Shown one piece after another: positions 54,900 to 64,000 of a stretch of DNA of 64,000 nt. Location: positions 264,713,706-264,777,705 of the forward strand of contig CM046877.1 of assembly GCA_025667525.1 (NCBI GenBank), read 5' to 3'. The notes under the pieces are model-generated. The model was given only the letters and a program-made list of their open reading frames with translations, searched no databases and was not told the origin of the DNA. Both the position numbers and the translations under genes were made by a program. Source of the stretch: Glebionis coronaria (Eukaryota; Streptophyta; Magnoliopsida; Asterales; Asteraceae). Positions within the stretch are counted from its first letter, which is position 1. Every line of letters begins with the position of its first letter.

Positions 54900-55561
54900 A
54901 AGTCCAAAATAAAGATTGGAGAAAAATGAAGAAGTCATGGTCCAAGTATGAATCTCTCAAAACTTCAAGTGAATAAATTCCTATTATGAAGAGAAGACCA
55001 TTATTTCATGAACGTCTCTCAAGGTTTGAAGTATGAAGTCGCTGCCAAATATCGGTCCGAGAAAGGTCTCAAATCGCGAAGCGAGTTATGCCAAGATATG
55101 AACTTTATGAGGTCCCGAGAAGCAGTTTTAAAATATTTTGTCCTTTAGCTAACTATTGATTAAATCGTTCGCTTTATTTTCGGCCTAATAAACTATCGAA
55201 ATAAGTCAACAATGCATCCTCGTGATCATTCAAGAAAATAATAAAATATAAGAGATACACCTAGGAATAAGGGAGTCTAAGTGAGTAACTGGCCCACATG
55301 AGTTCGTGTTAGTTTGCTAACTTATAATAACAATAATCTCGTTTTTAAGCTTGGTTTGGAGAAAGTGAAAACTTGAGAATGATGATTATTCACAACATTT
55401 CCAAAACCCAAGGTATGCTTTTGATTTCTTTACTTTAAATGTTTATAATTTTCTATCTCTTTAATAAAGGCCAACGTGGGTTGAATTTGATGAAAAATGT
55501 AAACGTGCTTTGTAATTAATGCATTGCATGAGGACATTGCAATGGTCAAGTGTATGGGATT

Positions 55562-57406
55562 TGATAGGTGTGTAAACACCCATCCTTTTTACCACTTAAT
55601 TACAATAATAACCGAGCCAAAACGTGTATTTTATGTCATTTATGTCAGAATTATGCGTGGTTTGTGTTTTTGTTGTGATTTAGGACGAAAAGGTGAAAAG
55701 TGGAGAAAACACAGGCATTTACGGGCTTTTATTGAAGAAAAAGATGAAAGACGAAGTCAAGAAGTCAAGAGTGCAAAAAGAACGGAAGTCCAAGACCAAT
55801 TCTGAAGATTTATCGAAGAAAAAGTCAAAAGACGGAAGTTTACTTAAAGCCAAAGAACTCAAGTCTAACTTATTGAAGAATTAAAAGACGAGTTCAAAGA
55901 AATCCCGAGCCAAAAGTCCAAGATTTAAGAAGATTAGAAGGCTTAAGGACTAATGGTGCAATTAAATGAAGATTAAAGGCTTGAGGGACTTAATCATGCA
56001 ATTAAGAAGAAATGAAGGAGGGGAGGAAGCTTCCTAAGCATTCCTTAATCCTCCCCTATATATAGTCATTAGGATTAATCTTTTCATTTTTGTTGGCTAA
56101 TAGTGACAATTAGTTCTTCCACTTTTAATTATCTTGTCATTTATTTACTTGTCAAATTTAAATACTTGTCTTGCACCTTAATTACCATTTAATTTCAAGT
56201 AAGTGTTCTTTTAGTTCTTGTTAATCTTTATCTTTATTGTTTGATCTCATTCTACCTTTCTTTAATCTTTGATTTATATGTTTATTATTCATATTCATGT
56301 TCTTGAGTTTTTGTCAAATTTATTAAGTGGGTTTTGATTATCTTGATTAGTTTTGTTAGTTTTATTGTTTTGGATTGATTGTTTATGATTAATAGATGTT
56401 TATTTGTTAGTTTGATTTAATCTTGTGGATGATTTTGCTTAGATTTTATTAGATTCGTGTGAATATTTGTTCCCTGTTCTTCGGGGTGTTTGTTTTCTGT
56501 TTCTGAACTTTCCCAGGAATATTCCGCATCAAGCTAGTATTCCGAGTAAAGGATTTGAAAAGCATCTCATTCGGAATATTAAAACATTCCGGATAAGACT
56601 TTTATTCCGGATCAAGGTTTTAGCCAAGGTGGTTCATCCGGAATATCCATTATTCCGAATAAGGGAATTATTCCGGATAGGGAGAATATTCCGGATAGGC
56701 CAAACATTCCGAATAGCAAGGATATTCCGGATAGAGGAGATATTCCGGATAGGCAGGGTATTCCGGATCAGCAAGAATATTCCGAATTAAGGAGATATTC
56801 CGGATAAAGAGCTTCTATTCGGAATAAGTGACATATTCCGAGTAAGAAGTCCTATTCGGAATAATATTCCGGATCAAGAAACATTCTGAATCAAGACCAA
56901 CATTCCGAATAGAGAGGATTATTCCGGATAGGTGACATATTCCGAGTAAGCCATTTATTCGGAATAAGGGAATTATTCCGGATGAGCTGATTTTAAGGTT
57001 CTTTTAATTTCAGTTTTTTAAGTTTCTGCTTTTTAATTCCGAGCTTTATTTTTCCCGCCTTTTTCCTTAGTCGCACTTTAAGTTTATTTGCCTTAGATTT
57101 ATTTTAGCCTTGCCTTAGTTTAAGTTTTAGTTTTAGTTGCGTTTTAAGTTTGCCTTAGTTAGTTTTAAGTTTGCGTTATTTACGTTTAGTGCCCTTTAAT
57201 TTTAGTCACGCTTTTAAATACTTGCCCCTTACTTTAAGATAGACTTAGATTTAAATTACTTGCACTTTTACTTTAAAGTTTTGCACTTTTATTTTAAAAA
57301 CACCCAAAATATTTGTTTCACCAAAGACAGCTGAGTCGTACTTTAAGCCGGAAATCAATTCGTTAAGATACCGAGAACAACAATTGAACCTAGCAAAATC
57401 TCTACA
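55562..57406 (+). repeat. 3' LTR of element A (right end uncertain)
   Basis: It begins TGATAGGTGTG like the D LTRs and matches them for several hundred bases. The TATA box (CCCTATATATAG) is near 56058. It then has its own motif array (56517-56990). The end does not show the expected TATCA: after CCTAGCAAAATC it reads TCTACATTAGGGATT and meets another LTR start at 57416, so the right terminus is truncated or rearranged. Confidence 0.8.
56517..56990 (+). repeat. ATTCCGGAT/ATTCCGAAT motif array in the A LTR leader
   Basis: More than 20 copies of ATTCCGGAT(A/C), ATTCCGAAT and inverted ATTCGGAAT lie 10-35 bp apart. The position relative to the TATA box is the same as the array in D, but the motif is different (ATTCCGGAT instead of ATTCCGATC), so the array was renewed rather than simply inherited. 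Reading it as a repeated FRI peptide is an artefact. Confidence 0.88.
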
Positions 57407-57415
57407 TTAGGGATT

Positions 57416-57547
57416 TAATAAGTGTGAAAACACTTATCCTTTTACCACTTATTTCCAATAATAACAAGACCAAAACGTGTATTTTATGTCGTAAAAGTCG
57501 GAATTATGCGTGGTTTATGTTTTTATTGTGTTTCAAGATAAAAATAT
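57416..57547 (+). repeat. Fragment of a related LTR (start TAATAAGTGTG)
   Basis: It starts TAATAAGTGTGAAAACACTTATCC, a divergent version of the D/A LTR start, preceded by PPT-like TTAGGGATT (57407-57415). It is cut at 57547 by Copia G. The internal region that should precede it is missing, so it abuts A's LTR through a deletion or recombination. Confidence 0.7.
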
Positions 57548-57942
57548 TGTTGTCCCATATATTTAGATGATATAACACGAATTTAAGAAAGAAAATAGAT
57601 AAAGAAGATGAATTCTAGAGAGAGAAAGTAGTGAGAGAAAGTAGAGAGAATGGTCGGAGAAACTAGGTGATATTAGATTAAGAGAAAATGAAAGGAACCA
57701 ACCAACCTCTCCTTACATGCAAGGAGAGGTTTATATAGCCTTGCCTACATGTGGCATGATGGGCTATATGATAATGGGCCGGGCTTTCCTTTTGGGCTTT
57801 GGTTACTTATGAATGAACCTTAGCTTAAAGTTAAGCCCATAATACACGACTAATCTACTACCTATTACAACGTTCTAATATACGATACATAATAAACATA
57901 TGACCGAGCATTCTTGTTTGACTCAATATTTTGAGGCTAACA
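57548..57942 (-). repeat. 3' LTR of element G
   Basis: This 395-bp LTR runs from TGTTGTCCC to GGCTAACA. In element sense a TATATAAA box (+ 57730-57737) is flanked by hairpin 57706-57714/57721-57729 (CCTCTCCTT/AAGGAGAGG) and a longer-loop stem 57733-57740/57762-57769. The polypurine tract (57943-57957) follows. Confidence 0.88.
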
Positions 57943-60484
57943 ATCTCCCCCAATGAGAGGTCATTACCCTTTGTGAGAGGTCATTACCCTTTGTCATTTG
58001 GAGAATTGTAGATATTACTAATCTCGCCATAAATGAGTCTTGAACGTGTAATAGTAGTCTTGTTTCTTCATGCTGTGATCTTTGATCCTTAGTCGTAGTC
58101 TTTCGACTTTGTCTTTAAATCTTGAGATCTTCAAATCATCCTTGACTAGTCTTTGCCATCTTGCGATCTTGTGTCTTCATCCACATGCTCACACTATTAA
58201 TTGTTGAATATGTCTTTAGGCATGAGTATGTGGTTTTGAATCTTTGACTTTGCTGAGTACATCGTGACGCCACCTTCTCGAGACAAAACATAGACACGGA
58301 CTGAATGGCTTTGACATTCGTCCTAAATCGGTAGCGTTTTACCTCCGGTCGGTGAAGACCGTTATACGATATTAAATATCGTACCTGTGATAGGTAGATT
58401 CAGTTAAGAATCTCCTTGACAGGGTTTCGCGGCTGTACTAGCCGTTCTCTTTACTCGGCCGTCTCAAAGCAAGACCGCGAACATAAAGAGTGAATCAATT
58501 GGATAAATATCCGCTTGATTAAAGTCGTCAATTCAAATTCCTGGAAAAGTGTGATTCATAAAGAATCTTACCATTGTTGCTTTCCAGTTGACACAAGCTT
58601 GATTCATAAGAATCTCACAAGTCACCTACCGTAGCGCTGTTTGATGTTGACGCTAGATAGATTTCCATTCGTCACTGTGAATATTAATGAATATCACTCT
58701 GAATGTTCTGGCAAGACCATAAAGATATTGTCGTAGAAACCTGAAACGAGTTTGAATCAATTCAGAATCAAACCACTATTGCTTTTCAGTTTTACACATG
58801 TTCAATTCATAAAGAATCTTGCATATGACCTACCACAGTGTTGTTTGATGTTAACACTGGAAGGATTTCCACTCATCATTGTGAATACTAAGTAGTATCA
58901 CTCTGAGTGTTCTAGCAATATCACAAGGATATAGCGTAGGACTCTCTTGATCTTCATTCGTGTGTCCTAACGAGATTTGATTGATCTATTGGCTCTAGAC
59001 TCGATTTGTGCACTTTTAGTGGTCGGAGGCTGGAGCAGATGCCACCTATTCAATATCAACTATCTCGAAATGAGAAAGCTAATAGAAGTCATGTTGTTCT
59101 CCGTGACAATAAAACAAACTTCTTTTGAGAGAAGCCTGAGTAGCTAGGAAAGGGTTGTGCACTTCATCACTGGGTCTATGATGAGATTGTCTTCATGATG
59201 TGTCGACCCGGTTTCTACCTAAGTTGTATGGAGGGCTTCTTTCTCTACACCCTTTATCCTTACATTTCTTTTTCATTCTTCAACCCTTTCAACGCTTACC
59301 AAGACATCATTACTAGCACCTTGTTGTGATTGTTCCAGTGCTAGCATCAGTACTTAGTCGACATTTAGCTACGTTCACATTCTACTCCATCTTTCCTAAG
59401 GACTTCTAATAATCTATTGGATTGTCCCTGGGAAGATCCCTTCGGTTCTGGTTGGATGTGTGGGTATTTGATCGTAACCATGAAAACCCCTTCAAATGTC
59501 TAACAAGATGTTTGAAAAACATTTAACACCTTGATAGTTTTGTCGTTTCAGAAAATGCTCCCCCTTCACATGTGCATCGATAATCGAAAATGTTTCGCAC
59601 ATGTAGGTAAGAGTTAAAGTGCTTGAGTCTTATATAAGATCACATTTTAATCACATTTTCTCCTTATCTCTAATATATAAAATCTTTTGATATTAGAGAT
59701 ACCAACTTTGATTAAAATATATTTTGAAAAATAGTCTTGAAAATCTACAGGAGAAAGATGTGTTAATCTTTTGCATGAAGTTAAAATGCTCCCCCTCAAA
59801 AATTGATCCAATTGAATTGTCATTGTGAGGATTTAATCCACATTTAGCTTTTTGAGGATGGGAGTTTGTTGAACACACAATTTTGAAAGATTTTGAATAA
59901 TCATTGAGAAATTCTTGAAAAAGTTGTGTTCAACGCTTTTTGAAAAATCCTATTTCTTTTTGGCGAAGAGGTTTTTCTAAAGCATAAACTTAAGTTCATA
60001 GACGTTGAATGTCTTGACGAATCCACTCAAGTGTAAGAAGATTTCTCTTCTTTTGCTGAGGGTAAGGGTACTAAAGTGTACACTCCCCCGTGAATATAGA
60101 ACCGGGTTGCAATCTGAAAGTGATTACAAGCCATTATGTTGAGCTCAAAACGTTGAATGTTTTGTGACAAGCTCACCCGTGATAGATTGCTCTACCCGTT
60201 GTTTGGAAATATTGTCCAAAATAGACAATTTCCTTTATTAAAAGAAGAAATGACATGTTTTGAAAAATATTTACAACTTTCATTCGAGCTTTATGTACAC
60301 ACCCGTGTCATTATTGAGCGACATTTCTAGGCACGTCCATATTATCGATACTGAAAGACATGTCAAGAAGACTATTTTTTGGATTTTGAAAGATTTTTTA
60401 ATTTTGTGTTTTGTTTTTATATGTTTTATATTTTTGTATTTTGCTTTTTCAAAGATATTTACAGGTTGTTGTTTGATAGATAAA
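57943..60484 (-). other. Structured 3' untranslated region of element G
   Basis: Non-coding. Block I helices are near 58366-58490 (ACGATAT/ATATCGT; CGGCT/AGCCG at 58430-58434/58440-58444; CTCTTTAC with ATAAAGAG). 200-bp tandem units start near 58576 and 58776. Block II helices: TTGCAAT/ATTACAA (60107-60113/60123-60129) and long-range GACATGT/ACATGTC (60252-60258/60358-60364). A 28-bp duplication (GAGAGGTCATTACCCTTTG) occurs near 57954-57993. Confidence 0.78.
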
Positions 60485-63400
60485 TCAAGCAGGAACCTTT
60501 GCCAGAATCTCCAGGTCTGCTGGAGTCAAACATCTCATACCAATTTGCCTAACGAGGTACTCAAACCTATCTTTCGACAGAGCTTTCGTAAACAAGTCGG
60601 CTAATTGGTAATCCGTTCCAACAAAGTATAGTTCAACGATACCTCTTTCAACTTGTTCCTTAATGAAGTGATATCGGACATCAATGTGCTTCGTGCGGGA
60701 ATGCTGTACCGAATTACAGGAGAAATGGCTATGGCCGACTTTGAGTCACAGTACATAGGTACTTTATCAAAGTGAAAGCCATAATCCATGAGTTGTGTTC
60801 TCATCCATAGAACTTGAGCACAACACGCAGATAGAGACGCATACTCCGCTTCGGCTGATGAAAGTGACGTGCAATCCTGCTTCTTGGAAGACCATCCCAC
60901 AAGCTTATCTTGACCTAAAAATTATGCACCACTAGAAGTAATTTTTCGTGTATCAAGACACCCTGCATGATCAGAATCTGAATAGGCCGTTAGAAAGAAA
61001 CCGGTTTCCCTCGGATACCAGAGTCCCAAATGAATGGTATTCTTGAGGTACCGAAAGATCCGTTTAACCTCCTTGAGGTGCTTTTCAGTGGGTCGTGCTT
61101 GATATCATGCACAATAAAACGTAGCATGTGAAATATCAGGTCTGCTTGCTGTTAAGTACATGAGGGAACCAATCATGGAACAATATCTCGTTTGATCGAT
61201 GGCATTTCCCTCCAAGTCAGCATCTAGCGATGTGGTTGATAATGGTGTCCCAACGGGGTCACATGAAGTCATACCATGCTTTTTGATTATCTCTTGACAA
61301 TACTTAGCTTGGTTTAAAAAGATACCACTTAGGGATTGGTGAACTTGAATTCCTAGAAAGAATTTTAGTTCGCCCATCATTGACATTTCAAATTTGTTGT
61401 GCATGACTTTTTCAAACCATTTTGAAAGTTTTGGGTTTGTAGACCCGAAAATAATGTCATCAACATAAATCTGCACAAGCAAAATGTCATCCCCATATTT
61501 ATAAGTGAACAAAGTTAGATCAATGGAACCTTTTGAGAAACCTTTGGATACCAAAAATTTTGAGAGCTCGTCGTACCACGCCCTTGGAGCTTGCTTAAGT
61601 CCATATAGTGCCTTGTGGAGATGATACACCTTGCCAGGATAATGAGGATTGACGAATCCTTCCGGCTGCGTGACATAGACTTCTTCCTTCAAAGGACCGT
61701 TAAGAAACGCCGTCTTTACGTCCATTTGATAGACAGTAAATCCCTTATGTGCAACATAAGCAAGGAAAATCCTGACCGCTTCCATACGAGCAACTGGTGT
61801 AAATGATTCATCAAAATCAATTCTCTCTTTCTGGCCATACCCCTTAGCCACTATCCTAGCTTTGTTCTTGATGACCGTGTTTTCTTCATCCATCTTGTTT
61901 TTCCAGATCCAACGAAGATTTAAAGGAATCACATCGTATGGTCTGTCAACAAGTTCCCAGACTTTAAGTCTTTCAAATCATTGAAGTTCATTTGTCATCG
62001 ATTCAATCCAAGCATGATCAGCCATGACTTCTTTGATGTTTTTCGGTTCAGCTGTACTCACGGCGAGTGCGAACATACAAACATCGCCATCGGTGGCTAG
62101 TTGTCGTCTTGTACGAACAGGCTGTGAAGGGTTTCCAATTACCTGAACCAAAGGATGTTCTCGGGTCCAATGATGTGTTGAAGGATGTCGTTGATAGAAC
62201 GTGTGCATATTTGACGGATCAACATGGCGAGTGGAAGACTCTCCAGTTTCGTGTACCGGTGTACCGAATGGGTTGATAAATTCGTCTTCGTCAGATAATG
62301 CATCGTCTGCTTGAGTTGTGTTCTCTGGAGCAATGACACTAGTTGTTGATGTTGTAGGAGCGATTGTTGATGTGATATTCTGAGGAGGTAAATCTGCAGC
62401 AACCCGTGTTGAAGTAGATGAAGTTGTATCCTTTTGTTGATGATGATCGGTATCATCATTCGTATCATGAGTGACAGCGGAAGACTTTGATACTACATGT
62501 TTCTCCTCCGTGAAATATTCATCAAACATTGGCCCATATAACATTTCCAACTCTTCAAGTGTCGTGTCCACTGTCATATCTGCTCTAGGAACATGTTCAG
62601 GAACCAGCTTTGAACTTGACGGTTCATTGTTGTGATCTTGTTTTTCGAGTTCCGTGCGGTTGTGAACGGAAGTCGTTTGTCGTTGTGGATCGAGACTTAA
62701 ATTGTTTTGTTCAAGTGCCATTTCTTGCAATTCATCAAATCTAATATGAATAGTCTCGACTATCAATTTTGTTCTCTTGTTGTACACTATGTATCCCTTA
62801 GACTGAGTTGCATATCCCACTAAAATGCATGCATCACCTTTCTCTTTCATCTTGTCCAGATTTTCACCATCTCGAATAATGTAGCACGTACATCCAAAAA
62901 CATGAAGGTGTTTGAGGGAAGGTTTGCGATCATTAATTATGTGATATGATGTCTTTTCGTGTCTTGGGATAATTAAGGATCGGCTTTGTGTGTAGCATGC
63001 AGTTGACACGGCTTCGGCCCAAAAGAATAATGGTAGTTTTGAAGCAGATAATAATGTTCGAGCAGCCTCAACTAAAGTACGATTTCTTCTTTCAACAACT
63101 CCGTTTTGTTCATGTGTTCGAGCAATAGATGTTTCATGTTCAATCCCTTCGGCTTCAAAATATTTCTTCAGAGTTGAATTCAAGAATTTTGTGCCTCTGT
63201 CAGTACGTACCACTTTTACTTGAGCTTGAAGACCACGTTGTATCAGCTTAAGGAAGTTAATGAGAACCTCAGGTGTTTCATCCTTGGACCGTAAGAAGAG
63301 GGCCACGTGTACCTTGAGTAGTCATCGACAATTACCATAACATATTTATTCCCATTGATGGTTTGAACACGCATGGGGCCACACAGATCTATATGAAGAA

Positions 63401-63838
63401 GATCTAACCGTCCTTTAGAGCTTGGTGTAGTCTTTGTCTTGAAACTACTCCGTTTAGCTTTGCATAGCTCACAAGAAGAACAAGGATGATCTTTGATGAA
63501 TTTCAAGTTAGGAAGGCCTCGCACAATATCTTTCTTAGAAAGCAAGTTGATGGTATCAAAGTTAAGATGAGATAAACGTTGATGCCATAACCAAGCTTGA
63601 GTCGTTGAAGCTTTAGCCATGAAACAGATTGGAGTTGAAGATGTGGAGTCTTGTAGTGAAATAGTGTAGATATCAGTACCCCGTGTTCCGGTAAGTAAGT
63701 CATTCCCAGCATAATCACGAACAAAACATATCTTCTTTCTAAAATCAACCTCCAAATCCGCATCACAGAATTGACCAACCGAGAAAAGATTGTGATTGAG
63801 CCCTTCGACGTAGTAAACCCTTTTGATAGTGATATTCC
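60485..63838 (-). pseudogene. Pol pseudogene of element G (pre-integrase, integrase, RT, RNase H)
   Basis: In sense order: GAG pre-integrase zinc region (63243-63755, WLWHQRLSHLN, CSSCELCK), a one-base shift near 63300, integrase (61978-63306, VRTDRGTKF and [10 protein letters not shown]), an in-frame TGA at 61978, RT (61105-61932, [21 protein letters not shown]), TGA at about 61105 and TAA near 60925, then RNase H ([19 protein letters not shown]) with a one-base shift near 60717 and the normal C-terminus ending at 60485. Catalytic motifs are still readable. The N-terminal protease is cut off at 63839. Confidence 0.9.
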
Positions 63839-64000
63839 TAATAACAATATTTTTACTAGTTGAAAAAGTTCGTTCTCGGTATCTCTTCGAATTGATTTCT
63901 GGTTCAAAGTGCGACTCAATCGTTTTTGGTTAAGAAAAAGGGAAGTTGATTATCTAAAACTAATTTAAAAGTAAATGAGAAAAGTATTTAAAAACAAACT
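63839..64000 (-). repeat. LTR fragment of an Athila-like element inserted in G (minus strand)
   Basis: Read on the minus strand it carries GAGTCGCAC, AATCAATTCG, GATACCGAGAACGA and an end ...ACTAG...TATTA, matching the 3' part of the A and D LTRs. Ends TAATA/TATTA fit the LTR fragment at 57416. The rest is outside the window, so its TSD cannot be tested. Confidence 0.75.

Larger units (their letters stand above)
54905..57406 (+). mobile_element. Element A, right part: 3' region and 3' LTR
   Basis: 54905-55561 continues the non-coding 3' region broken at 3162 and ends in a slightly mutated polypurine tract (AAGTGTATGGGATT, 55548-55561). The 3' LTR follows. It is the right half of the outermost element. 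Confidence 0.88.
57548..64000 (-). mobile_element. Element G: Ty1/Copia element with broken pol, right end outside the window
   Basis: The left LTR (57548-57942), polypurine tract, 2.5-kb structured 3' UTR and pol remnant show a minus-strand Copia related to B and C. Gag, primer site and 5' LTR are outside. At 63839 another LTR interrupts it. Several stops and shifts show it is older than C. Confidence 0.88.

Noticed and set aside
56467..56790. 107-codon frame with repeated FRIxxI peptide in A's LTR
   Set aside because: Same artefact from ATTCCGGAT repeats; it lies in an LTR leader and has no counterpart in D.
1..64000. Search for host genes, tRNA or rRNA genes
   Set aside because: None found; every long frame belongs to a retrotransposon, and tRNA-like matches are only primer-binding sites.

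Overview
The whole window is plant intergenic DNA made of nested LTR retrotransposons. I see no host gene, rRNA or tRNA gene. The elements are Ty3/Gypsy (Athila/Tat-like gag-protease elements with a tRNA-Asp-type primer site, plus one chromovirus-like element) and Ty1/Copia (initiator-tRNA-Met primer sites). The proteins most resemble, from memory, polyproteins abundant in Asteraceae (daisy family) genomes, so an Asteraceae nuclear genome is the likely source; that is inference.

The stack was resolved with five exact 5-bp target-site duplications (TSDs). Outermost is element A (+), a gag-protease element without reverse transcriptase (1-3162, resuming at 54905, 3' LTR from 55562). Copia element B (minus, 3163-54899, TSD AAGTC) split A; without its guests B is about 9.0 kb and encodes only a gag-like coiled-coil protein. 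B was hit three times: by Copia C (minus, 5412-15840, TSD GATCA, LTRs identical by eye, intact 1153-residue pol frame); by D (+, 21206-41279, TSD GTGGG), an A-like element in a tandem LTR-internal-LTR-internal-LTR form; and by F (minus, 41594-53822, TSD CCGAT), a chromovirus-like element with 3.44-kb LTRs and a decayed interior. The second internal copy of D carries E (minus, 33320-37241, TSD CCCTT), a non-coding Copia-type element. On the right, Copia G (minus, from 57548) with a broken pol sits in an LTR fragment and is itself cut at 63839 by a minus-strand LTR that leaves the window.

Three kinds of unexplained structure stand out. (1) The long 3' untranslated regions of Copia elements B, C and G contain stem-loops whose arms differ in sequence but keep pairing. 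Most non-Watson-Crick pairs become G-U only in the minus-strand transcript, so the element RNA appears to be the selected molecule. (2) Four different Copia LTRs (B, C, E, G) each carry two covarying hairpins flanking the TATA box. (3) Five families from both superfamilies (A, D, C, E, B) carry arrays of short CG-containing motifs (ATTCCGAT, ATTCCGGAT, CATTGCGAT, CGATCGGA) in the transcribed 5' leader, largely in the same sense orientation.

B, E and D lack polymerase and F's is decayed, while C has an intact pol. B keeps the same 3'-UTR structural modules as C, which suggests that B is mobilised in trans through shared RNA signals. This is inference from sequence read by eye; no alignment or folding program was run.
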